Shown here: piece after piece, positions 1 to 5,394 of the stretch | How positions within the stretch are numbered: the stretch's first letter is position 1 | How the letters are laid out: the number at the start of each line of letters is the position of its first letter | NCBI GenBank assembly: GCA_003455595.1 | Contig: DMQT01000239.1 | Location: 1-5,394 of the forward strand | DNA: 5,394 nt | Source: Betaproteobacteria bacterium | GTDB lineage: Bacteria > Pseudomonadota > Gammaproteobacteria > Burkholderiales > Sulfuriferulaceae | Reading direction: 5' to 3' | Program-made: the position numbers and the translations under genes | The notes under the pieces: generated by a model | What the model was told of the DNA's origin: nothing | What the model saw: only the letters and a program-made list of their open reading frames with translations | Database searches by the model: none

Positions 1-488
1 GGCGGCATGCCCAGCACCTGCGCCAGCAACATACGGATCACCCCGGCGTGGCACACAACCAGCAGGTGTTTGCCCGGATGCGCGGCCAGCAGGGCGTCCC
101 AGCCTGCGGCAGCACGCGCATGGAAATCGACTATCGATTCAGCACCGGCCGGGCGATGTGCCACCGGGTCGCACTTGAAGTTGAATAACAGGTCCGGTTG
201 ATCGACGCTGAGCTGGGCTGCGGTCTGGCCTTCCCATACGCCGAACGTCACTTCCTTGAAACGCGCTTCCACGCTGACGGGGATGCCGCGTTTTTCAGCC
301 AGCGCCTCGGCAAACGCCTGACAGCGGCTGAGTGGCGAGCTGACGATGTGCTGCCATCGCGCATAATCGCCCACCGCTGCCCACATCTGCGCCCAGCCTT
401 TTTCCGACAGCGGGTCGTCGGTCTGGCCGCGGTATTTTCGCCCGCCGACAGGTTCGCCGTGACGGATCAGGTCGATGGTGGTATGCAT
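1..488 (-). CDS. Histidine phosphatase family protein, alpha-ribazole phosphatase (CobC)-like; 3' end cut by window edge
   Basis: Soluble, probably cytoplasmic phosphatase using a phosphohistidine intermediate. The 162 visible residues start at ATG 488-486. The nucleophile motif LIRHGEP gives Arg9/His10. Further matches are GQTDDPLS (about 21-28), SSPLSRC with Arg55 (50-56), the acid motif KEVTFGVWEG with Glu79 (78-87), GAES (about 115-118) and CHAGVIR with the second catalytic His147 (146-152). This motif order, especially the FGxWEG block, is typical of CobC/PhpB alpha-ribazole-5'-phosphate phosphatases of cobalamin nucleotide-loop assembly, but related broad-specificity phosphatases share it. 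No cobalamin gene or riboswitch is visible, so the substrate is open. Family members are usually about 190-200 residues, so some 30-40 C-terminal residues lie beyond the left edge. The start is firm: an in-frame TGA lies 18 bases upstream and an AAGGA ribosome site sits 6 bases before the ATG. It is transcribed divergently from the recJ cluster. Confidence 0.9.
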   Translation of the reverse strand, partial: MHTTIDLIRHGEPVGGRKYRGQTDDPLSEKGWAQMWAAVGDYARWQHIVSSPLSRCQAFAEALAEKRGIPVSVEARFKEVTFGVWEGQTAAQLSVDQPDLLFNFKCDPVAHRPAGAESIVDFHARAAAGWDALLAAHPGKHLLVVCHAGVIRMLLAQVLGMP

Positions 489-494
489 GCGTGT

Positions 495-499
495 TCCTT
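495..499 (-). promoter_or_regulatory. Ribosome binding site of the histidine phosphatase gene
   Basis: AAGGA on the minus strand, 6 bases upstream of the ATG at 488. Together with the in-frame stop just upstream, it fixes the start codon. Confidence 0.75.
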
Positions 500-513
500 G
501 AAATCAGCGCGTC

Positions 514-519
514 ATTATA
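514..519 (-). promoter_or_regulatory. Probable -10 element of the leftward promoter
   Basis: A perfect TATAAT hexamer on the minus strand, about 25 bases upstream of the phosphatase ATG. It would give a leader of roughly 20 bases containing the ribosome site. No good -35 hexamer is visible: at 16-18 bases spacing the best is CATTTT or similar. The promoter may therefore need an activator, or the match may be partly chance. Inferred from sequence only. Confidence 0.5.
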
Positions 520-534
520 ACCGTGCAATCGCGC

Positions 535-540
535 TAAAAT
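535..540 (+). promoter_or_regulatory. Possible -10 element of the rightward (small protein-recJ) promoter
   Basis: TAAAAT lies 25 bases before the ATG at 566, a suitable place for a short leader carrying the ribosome site at 554-560. The hexamer 17 bases upstream, TCATTA (512-517), is a poor -35 match. It is the only -10-like sequence on this strand well placed for the rightward operon, but the support is weak. Confidence 0.3.
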
Positions 541-553
541 GGCGGCTTCAATC

Positions 554-560
554 AAGGGGA
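554..560 (+). promoter_or_regulatory. Ribosome binding site deciding the start of the small membrane protein
   Basis: AAGGGGA ends 5 bases before ATG 566. It favours this ATG over the in-frame ATG at 539, which would add nine residues and lacks a comparable site. Confidence 0.7.
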
Positions 561-565
561 CAACC

Positions 566-946
566 ATGCAAACCTCCATCAAAAAACGCAGTGCGTGGCC
601 GTGGGTCGTGGCCATCATCCTGATACCACTGGCGCTGTTTGCGGCTTACACCTGGTTTGTCCTGAACTGGTCATACTCGTCGGGTGACCGTGCCGGTTAC
701 GTGCAGAAATTCTCCAAAAAAGGCTGGTTATGCAAGACTTGGGAAGGCGAGCTGGCGATGGTGACCATGCCGGGTACCTTGAGCGAGAAATTCCTGTTCA
801 GTGTCACTGACCCGGCGGTGGCGGCCAAAATCAACCAAAGCCTGGGCAAACGCGTCGATTTGACTTACGAGCAGCACATCGGCGTGCCATCGAGCTGCTT
901 TGCCGAAACCGAATATTTCGTCAAGGACGTGCGCGTCGTTGAATAA
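566..946 (+). CDS. Small single-pass membrane protein of unknown function, upstream of recJ
   Basis: A 126-residue protein whose function I cannot assign. The N-terminus is basic (KKR at 6-8), followed by one hydrophobic helix at about 11-33 with no evident signal-peptidase site, so it is best read as a membrane anchor. By the positive-inside rule the remaining roughly 90 residues would lie in the periplasm. That part begins with a motif-like stretch (SSGDRAGYVQKFSKKGW, about 38-54) followed by CKTWEGELAM. It carries only two cysteines, Cys56 and Cys111, which could form a disulfide. The sequence resembles a proteobacterial family of small hypothetical proteins, some of which I recall being database-labelled '6-phosphogluconate dehydrogenase'. 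Nothing here looks like that enzyme: there is no Rossmann nucleotide-binding motif and it is far too short. The start at ATG 566 is supported by AAGGGGA. Its last 8 bases overlap the probable start of recJ, suggesting co-transcription and coupling. Confidence 0.85.
   Translation: MQTSIKKRSAWPWVVAIILIPLALFAAYTWFVLNWSYSSGDRAGYVQKFSKKGWLCKTWEGELAMVTMPGTLSEKFLFSVTDPAVAAKINQSLGKRVDLTYEQHIGVPSSCFAETEYFVKDVRVVE
923..927 (+). promoter_or_regulatory. Probable ribosome binding site of recJ, inside the upstream gene
   Basis: AAGGA, 11 bases before the TTG at 939. The spacing is longer than usual, so initiation may depend on ribosomes finishing the upstream gene at 944-946. Confidence 0.4.
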
Positions 947-2633
947 GCCATTCAGCGCCCGCCCCTATCCCGAAGCCATTGCCTGCACGCTGGCCGCCGG
1001 CGGCGTGCACCCGGTGCTGGCGCGGGTGTACGCGGCACGCGGCATTACCCATGCTGAACAACTCGACACCCAGCTGGCCGGGCTGATTCCGTTCGATACG
1101 CTTAAAAACAGCCACGCCGCCGCGTGCCGTCTGGCCGACGCCATTGCACGCCATGAACGCATCCTCATCGTCGCGGATTACGACGCCGACGGTGCCACCG
1201 CGTGCGCCGTGGCGGTGCGCGGGCTGGCGCTGCTCGGCGGCCATGCCGATTATCTTGTACCGAACCGGTTTGAGTACGGCTACGGATTGACGCCGGAAAT
1301 CGTGCAGCTTGCGAGTGAGCGCCAGCCGGATTTAATCGTGACGGTGGACAACGGTATCGCCAGTGTCGAGGGCGTGGCCGAGGCCAAACGGCTGGGCATC
1401 GAGGTACTGGTCACCGACCACCACCTGCCCGGCGACAGCTTGCCCGAGGCGCTGATCGTCAACCCGAATCAGCCCGGCTGCCCGTTCCCCAGCAAGCATC
1501 TGGCGGGCGTGGGGGTGATGTTTTATGTGCTGCTGGCGCTACGCGCCGAGTTGCGGGCGCGCGGCGTATTCAGCGCCGACACCGCGCCCAATCTGGCGCA
1601 GCTACTTGACATCGTGGCGCTGGGCACGGTGGCCGACGTGGTGCGACTGGACGTCAACAACCGTATTCTGGTCGAGCAGGGACTGCGCCGCATGCGTGGC
1701 GGTCGTGCCTGCGCCGGTATCCGTGCGCTGTTTGCCGCCGCCGGGCGCGACCCGCTACGGGCATCGGCGTCCGATCTGGGGTTCATGGTCGGGCCGCGCC
1801 TGAATGCCGCCGGACGGCTGGAGGACATGTCGCTCGGCATCGCCTGCCTGCTGAGTGAAGACGAAGACGCCGCGCAGGTGATGGCGCAGCGCCTGCACGC
1901 GCTCAACGCCGAACGCCGCAGCATCGAGGCCGACATGCAGGCATCGGCACTGGCCGCGCTCGACAGCATCGAAACCGACGACAGTTACAGCGTGGTGCTG
2001 TTCGACGCCGACTGGCACCAGGGCGTGATCGGCATCCTCGCCTCACGGCTGAAAGACAAATTCCACCGCCCGGCGATCTGCTTTGCGCGTGGCACCAACG
2101 GCGAAATCAAGGGTTCCGGGCGCTCGATTGCCCCACTCCACCTGCGCGATGCGCTGGATATCGTCTCGAAACGCGCGCCCGATCTGATCCTCAAGTTTGG
2201 CGGCCACGCCGCTGCCGCCGGGCTGACGATCCGCGAAGCGGATCTGATGCGCTTTGGCGAACTGTTTGAAGCCACCGTGCAACAACTGCTCAAACCCGCC
2301 GACCTGGCGCGGGTGATCGAAACCGACGGCGAATTGCCACTCACCGCCATCAGCCTGGAACTGGCGCAGGCGCTCAATCAGCCGGTGTGGGGGCAAGGCT
2401 TTCCGGCACCCAGTTTCAACGGTGTATTTCGCGTCGCGCAACAACGCATCGTCGGTGAGAAGCACCTGAAACTGCGGCTGGACATGCAAGGCCAGCTGTT
2501 CGACAGCATCCTGTTTTTCCGCGACCTGCCGCTGCCAGAGCGCATCCAGGCGGTGTTCCGGCCTGAGACCAACCTTTACAACGGCAATATCAGCCTACAA
2601 TTGAAACTGGAGCATTGGGCCGAGGAGCCTTAA
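939..2633 (+). CDS. recJ: Single-stranded-DNA-specific exonuclease RecJ
   Basis: RecJ degrades single-stranded DNA 5' to 3' in the cytoplasm using Mn/Mg, acting in RecF-pathway recombination, mismatch repair and base-excision repair. From TTG 939 the protein has 564 residues, close to E. coli RecJ (577). The DHH domain shows DYDADGAT (about 80-87), VTVDNGI (134-140), TDHHLPGD (159-166), AGVGV (189-193) and ALGTVADVV (227-235), supplying the metal-binding Asp and His residues. A linker motif, GPRLNAAGRLED (285-296), precedes the DHHA1 part with GSGRS (392-396) and KFGGHAAAAG (419-428). The C-terminal OB-fold region includes WGQGFPAP and VGEKHLK. All key residues are present, so it should be active. 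The frame opens at TTG 900, but TTG 939 is preferred because it has AAGGA upstream, overlaps the previous gene by only 8 bases and gives a family-like N-terminus. No ATG or GTG offers a better start. Confidence 0.96.
   Translation: MNKPFSARPYPEAIACTLAAGGVHPVLARVYAARGITHAEQLDTQLAGLIPFDTLKNSHAAACRLADAIARHERILIVADYDADGATACAVAVRGLALLGGHADYLVPNRFEYGYGLTPEIVQLASERQPDLIVTVDNGIASVEGVAEAKRLGIEVLVTDHHLPGDSLPEALIVNPNQPGCPFPSKHLAGVGVMFYVLLALRAELRARGVFSADTAPNLAQLLDIVALGTVADVVRLDVNNRILVEQGLRRMRGGRACAGIRALFAAAGRDPLRASASDLGFMVGPRLNAAGRLEDMSLGIACLLSEDEDAAQVMAQRLHALNAERRSIEADMQASALAALDSIETDDSYSVVLFDADWHQGVIGILASRLKDKFHRPAICFARGTNGEIKGSGRSIAPLHLRDALDIVSKRAPDLILKFGGHAAAAGLTIREADLMRFGELFEATVQQLLKPADLARVIETDGELPLTAISLELAQALNQPVWGQGFPAPSFNGVFRVAQQRIVGEKHLKLRLDMQGQLFDSILFFRDLPLPERIQAVFRPETNLYNGNISLQLKLEHWAEEP
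2622..2627 (+). promoter_or_regulatory. Strong Shine-Dalgarno sequence at the recJ end, placed over an ATC codon
   Basis: GAGGAG lies inside the last recJ codons and ends 6 bases before ATC 2634, which immediately follows the recJ TAA (2631-2633). Spacing and strength are ideal for a start at 2634, yet that codon is ATC. It lies 45 bases from the more conventional TTG at 2673, too far to serve it directly. Confidence 0.5.
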
Positions 2634-2672
2634 ATCAACGCCACCCTAATCAGCAACGGCGGACTGGAACAC

Positions 2673-3893
2673 TTGCCCGCCTTCGCCATCAGTCTGGCCA
2701 TCGGCCTGCTCATCGGCCTGGAGCGCGAGCGCACGCCGACCGCCAAGGCTGGACTGCGCACCTTCACCCTGGTGGCGCTGTTCGGCACGCTGGCGGCGTT
2801 ATTGTCGGCACAAACCAGCAGCGCCTGGGTATTGGCGGGCGGCCTGCTGGTGGTGGGTGGCATGATGGTCAGCGCCTACGCGCAAGAGCCGGACAGTAGC
2901 GGCGACCCCGGCACCACTACCGTTGCCGCCATCGTCCTGTGCTACGGGCTGGGGGCGATGGTGTGGTACGGCTATCATCAGCTCGCCATCATGCTGGCGG
3001 TGGTCGCCACGCTGTTGCTGTATTTCAAGACCGAACTGCACGGCATCACGCAAAAACTGACCCAGCGCGACGTGATTTCCTTTCTGCAATTTGCCGTGCT
3101 GTCGCTGGTGATATTGCCGCTGTTGCCCAACCAGAATTACGGCCCGTATCAGGCGCTCAACCCATATCAGATCTGGTGGATGGTGGTGCTGATCTCCGGC
3201 GTGAGTCTGGCCGGTTATGCTGCGCTGCGTATCGTCGGACAACGCCACGGTACGGCGCTGATGGGGCTGCTGGGCGGCCTGGTATCAAGTACGGCCACGA
3301 CCCTGATCTACGCACGCCACAGCCGCGACAACCCAGCGCTGACGCACATTGCCGTGGTGGTCATCCTGCTGGCTAATTTAGTGGTACTGGTGCGCCTGGG
3401 TGTGCTGGCAACGGTGCTATCGCCCGGTCTGCTGCCCGCTTTGTTGCCGATACTCGGCAGCGGACTGATCGCCGGATTGATCTGCACCGCCCTGTTCTGG
3501 CGCAGCAATGCTGCGGTACCGGAACTGGCGCTCAGCAACCCAACCGAATTGCGCACTGCGTTGAGCTTTGGCTTGTTGTATGGCGTGGTGCTATTCGCCG
3601 CCGCCTGGTTGTCTGACTATGCCGGTAGCAGCGGGCTCTACACCGTGGCACTGGTGTCGGGGCTGACCGACGTTGATCCCATCACGCTCTCCAGCCTGCA
3701 TTTATTTGAACTCGGCAAGCTGACGCAAAGCGAGGTTGTCACTGCCATCAGCATCGCCTACATCGCCAACATGACGTTTAAATTCGGCATGATCGTGTTC
3801 ATCGGCAGCGCCCAGTTAATCCGCAGAACCGCTCTCGGCATGGCCGCCATCGTGCTCGCCATGGCTGTGAGCTGGATGCTGCTGCACGCATGA
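2673..3893 (+). CDS. MgtC/SapB-like, DUF4010 family polytopic inner-membrane protein
   Basis: An integral membrane protein of 406 residues with roughly ten or more hydrophobic segments. The N-terminal part matches the MgtC/SapB type: a first helix ending in GLLIGLERER (11-20), then AGLRTF (26-31) leading into helix two. The C-terminal half has the DUF4010 signatures GGLVSSTATT (201-210), SGLTDVDPITLS (329-340) and Asn366/Lys370 in the last conserved helix. MgtC proteins are linked to magnesium limitation and modulation of the F-type ATPase, but the function of the DUF4010 branch is not settled and no substrate can be assigned. The start is uncertain. The frame opens right after the recJ stop, and TTG 2673 is the first conventional start codon, with GGCGGA 9 bases upstream. 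CTG 2664 or a rare ATC 2634 (13 more residues, strong Shine-Dalgarno) are alternatives. It shares the recJ frame, follows it closely, and overlaps the ABC gene by ATGA. Confidence 0.9.
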   Translation: MPAFAISLAIGLLIGLERERTPTAKAGLRTFTLVALFGTLAALLSAQTSSAWVLAGGLLVVGGMMVSAYAQEPDSSGDPGTTTVAAIVLCYGLGAMVWYGYHQLAIMLAVVATLLLYFKTELHGITQKLTQRDVISFLQFAVLSLVILPLLPNQNYGPYQALNPYQIWWMVVLISGVSLAGYAALRIVGQRHGTALMGLLGGLVSSTATTLIYARHSRDNPALTHIAVVVILLANLVVLVRLGVLATVLSPGLLPALLPILGSGLIAGLICTALFWRSNAAVPELALSNPTELRTALSFGLLYGVVLFAAAWLSDYAGSSGLYTVALVSGLTDVDPITLSSLHLFELGKLTQSEVVTAISIAYIANMTFKFGMIVFIGSAQLIRRTALGMAAIVLAMAVSWMLLHA

Positions 3894-5394
3894 CGCCACC
3901 CGCCTACACCTGGTCGTATGTGCTCGGCATTGCGCGCGAGCACAAGCGCGCGCTGGTGATTGCGCACCTGGTAGCGCTATTCGCAGCGGCCGCGAGTGTG
4001 CCGATTCCCTTGCTGTTGCCGCTGTTGGTGGATGAAGTGCTGCTCAATAAACCGGGCGCGCTGACGCATGCGATCAATGCGCTGACGCCGGCAAACTGGC
4101 ACACGCCCTTGCTCTACATCGGTGGCGTGCTGGTCGCCACGCTGCTACTGCGTTTAATGTCCATGCTGGCAGGCGTGTGGCAGAGCCGCGAGTTCACTTT
4201 GATTGCCAAAGACGTGACCTATCGCCTGCGCCGCCAGATGCTGGATCGGCTTGGACGCATCGCCATGGTGGAATACGAAACCCTGGGCAGCGGCACGGTG
4301 GCCTCGCATTTTGTGACGGACTTGAATGCGGTGGACGACTTCATCGGTGCGGCGGTGGCCAAATTCGTCGTCGCTGTGCTGTCGCTGCTCGGCGTGACTG
4401 CGGTGCTGTTGTGGATGAACTGGCAACTGGCGCTGTTCATCCTGCTGCTCAACCCGCTGGTGATCTACTTCACCACGGTGCTGGGCAAGCGCGTCAAAGA
4501 CCTGAAAAAGCACGAAAACAGCGCATTCGAAGTGTTCCAGCAGGCGCTCATAGAAACCCTCGACGGCATCAGCCAGATTCGCGCGCTCAACCGCGAACGT
4601 CACTACCTTGCCCGCGTCATTGACCGTGCTCAAAACATCCGCACCCATGCCGCTGCGTTTTCATGGCAGAGCGACGCCGCCAGCCGTGCCTCGTTTCTGG
4701 TGTTCCTGTTCGGCTTCGACATCTTTCGCGGCGTGAGCATGCTGATGGTGCTGTATTCCGGGCTCACCATCGGCGAGATGATGGCGGTATTCGGCTACCT
4801 GTGGTTCATGATAGGCCCGGTGCAGGACATCCTCGGCATTCAGTACGCCTGGTTCGGCGCCAGGGCCGCGCTGGCGCGCATCAATCAACTGCTGGCACTC
4901 AAGGACGAGCCGCAATACCCCCACAAACACAACCCGTTCGCAGGCCAGCACAGCGTCGGCCTGGAAATCCACGACCTGCACTTCCGCTACGGCGAAAACG
5001 ACATCTTGAACGGTGTCAGCCTCAAACTTGAACGCGGCGAAAAAGTCGCGCTGGTGGGTGCCTCCGGCGGCGGCAAATCGACACTGGTACAGGTCATCCT
5101 CGGCCTGTACCAGCCACAGTCCGGCAGCGTATTATTCGACGGCGTGCCGACCACCGAAATCGGCCTCGATGTGGTGCGCGAGAACGTCGCTACCGTGCTG
5201 CAACACCCGGCGCTGTTCAACGACAGCGTGCGCATGAACCTGAGCCTGGGACGCAAACAGTCCGACGCCGCACTATGGCAGGCGCTGGAAGTCGCCCAGC
5301 TGGCCGACACGGTACGTGCCATGCCCAGGCAACTCGACACCCTGGTGGGTCGGCAAGGCGTGCGCCTGTCGGGCGGGCAGCGCCAGCGACTGGC
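3890..5394 (+). CDS. ABC exporter half-transporter (fused membrane and ATPase domains); 3' end cut by window edge
   Basis: An inner-membrane ATP-driven exporter of the MsbA/lipid-multidrug-peptide type, normally a homo- or heterodimer. 501 residues are visible. The membrane domain spans about 20-320, with helices near 20-48, 73-93, two around 150-190 and two around 265-310. The intracellular coupling stretch around ETLDGISQIRALNRE (about 223-237) is typical of type IV exporters. The ATPase domain has A-loop Tyr367 (FRYG), Walker A GASGGGKST (390-398), Q-loop Gln438 and signature LSGGQRQR (493-500). Walker B, D-loop and H-loop, some 80-100 residues, lie beyond the right edge. There is no N-terminal peptidase or specificity domain, so the substrate (lipid, drug, peptide or other) cannot be told. 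The start is ATG 3890, overlapping the previous stop as ATGA. No strong ribosome site is visible, so translation is probably coupled. No frameshift or missing motif is seen in the visible part. Confidence 0.93.
   Translation, partial: MTPPAYTWSYVLGIAREHKRALVIAHLVALFAAAASVPIPLLLPLLVDEVLLNKPGALTHAINALTPANWHTPLLYIGGVLVATLLLRLMSMLAGVWQSREFTLIAKDVTYRLRRQMLDRLGRIAMVEYETLGSGTVASHFVTDLNAVDDFIGAAVAKFVVAVLSLLGVTAVLLWMNWQLALFILLLNPLVIYFTTVLGKRVKDLKKHENSAFEVFQQALIETLDGISQIRALNRERHYLARVIDRAQNIRTHAAAFSWQSDAASRASFLVFLFGFDIFRGVSMLMVLYSGLTIGEMMAVFGYLWFMIGPVQDILGIQYAWFGARAALARINQLLALKDEPQYPHKHNPFAGQHSVGLEIHDLHFRYGENDILNGVSLKLERGEKVALVGASGGGKSTLVQVILGLYQPQSGSVLFDGVPTTEIGLDVVRENVATVLQHPALFNDSVRMNLSLGRKQSDAALWQALEVAQLADTVRAMPRQLDTLVGRQGVRLSGGQRQRL

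Noticed and set aside
1..488. Cobalamin riboswitch or cobalamin operon suggested by the CobC-like phosphatase
   Set aside because: The leader between the TATAAT and the ATG is only about 20 bases, far too short for a cobalamin riboswitch, and no other cobalamin gene is in the window.
295..618. Open frame of 107 codons on the minus strand
   Set aside because: It is a frame-shifted shadow of the phosphatase gene that crosses the divergent promoter region. No motif or credible ribosome site supports it.
198..623. Open frame of 141 codons on the plus strand
   Set aside because: It lies antisense to the histidine phosphatase and runs into the small membrane protein gene in another frame. The encoded residues show no domain, while the overlapping genes have clear motifs and ribosome sites.
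1523..1969. Open frames of up to 148 codons antisense to recJ (also 2043-2489)
   Set aside because: Their Ser/Ala/Arg-rich or otherwise low-complexity composition is what GC-rich coding DNA gives on the opposite strand. RecJ is intact through this region.
2615..2899. Open frame of 94 codons across the recJ end and DUF4010 start
   Set aside because: It is out of frame with both well-supported proteins and has an Arg/Gly/His-rich shadow composition.
4154..4648. Open frame of 164 codons antisense to the ABC transporter gene, and a 148-codon frame on the plus strand (4177-4623)
   Set aside because: The real frame encodes continuous ABC exporter membrane-domain sequence here. The other frames are rich in His/Gln/Arg with no family resemblance.
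1..5394. CRISPR arrays, tRNA or rRNA genes, insertion sequences, phage genes, intrinsic terminators
   Set aside because: Reading both strands, I saw no regularly spaced repeats, no tRNA-like cloverleaf, no transposase or integrase motifs and no GC hairpin followed by a T run. Nearly all the sequence is taken by ordinary coding regions.

Overview
The window is GC-rich chromosomal DNA with dense, compact genes. Its organisation and protein sequences suggest a proteobacterium, probably a betaproteobacterium of the Nitrosomonadales/Gallionellales type. That placement rests on protein resemblance and gene style only; no rRNA or other taxonomic marker is present.

Layout: a short divergent regulatory region (about 489-565) separates two transcription units. 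Leftward runs a histidine-phosphatase gene of the alpha-ribazole phosphatase (CobC)/phosphoglycerate mutase-like type, cut by the left edge. Rightward runs a tightly packed set of four genes: a small single-pass membrane protein of unknown function (566-946); recJ, the 5'-3' single-strand DNA exonuclease (939-2633, overlapping the small gene by 8 bases); a polytopic MgtC/SapB-like DUF4010 membrane protein (annotated 2673-3893, possibly starting at 2634); and an ABC exporter half-transporter with fused membrane and ATPase domains. The last one overlaps its upstream neighbour by ATGA and is cut by the right edge just after its LSGGQ signature.

The overlaps and short gaps suggest that the four rightward genes are co-transcribed and partly translationally coupled. 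Their functions (DNA repair nuclease, two membrane proteins, one exporter) do not form a recognisable pathway, so the arrangement looks like ordinary operon packing rather than a dedicated system. The most curious details are the translation starts. recJ appears to start at TTG. The DUF4010 gene has an excellent Shine-Dalgarno sequence placed exactly over an ATC codon directly after the recJ stop, where an ATG would be expected.

I found no tRNA, rRNA, CRISPR array, insertion sequence, phage gene or obvious terminator. There is no gene-free stretch over 300 bases; the longest is the 77-base divergent region. I see no convincing new biological system here.
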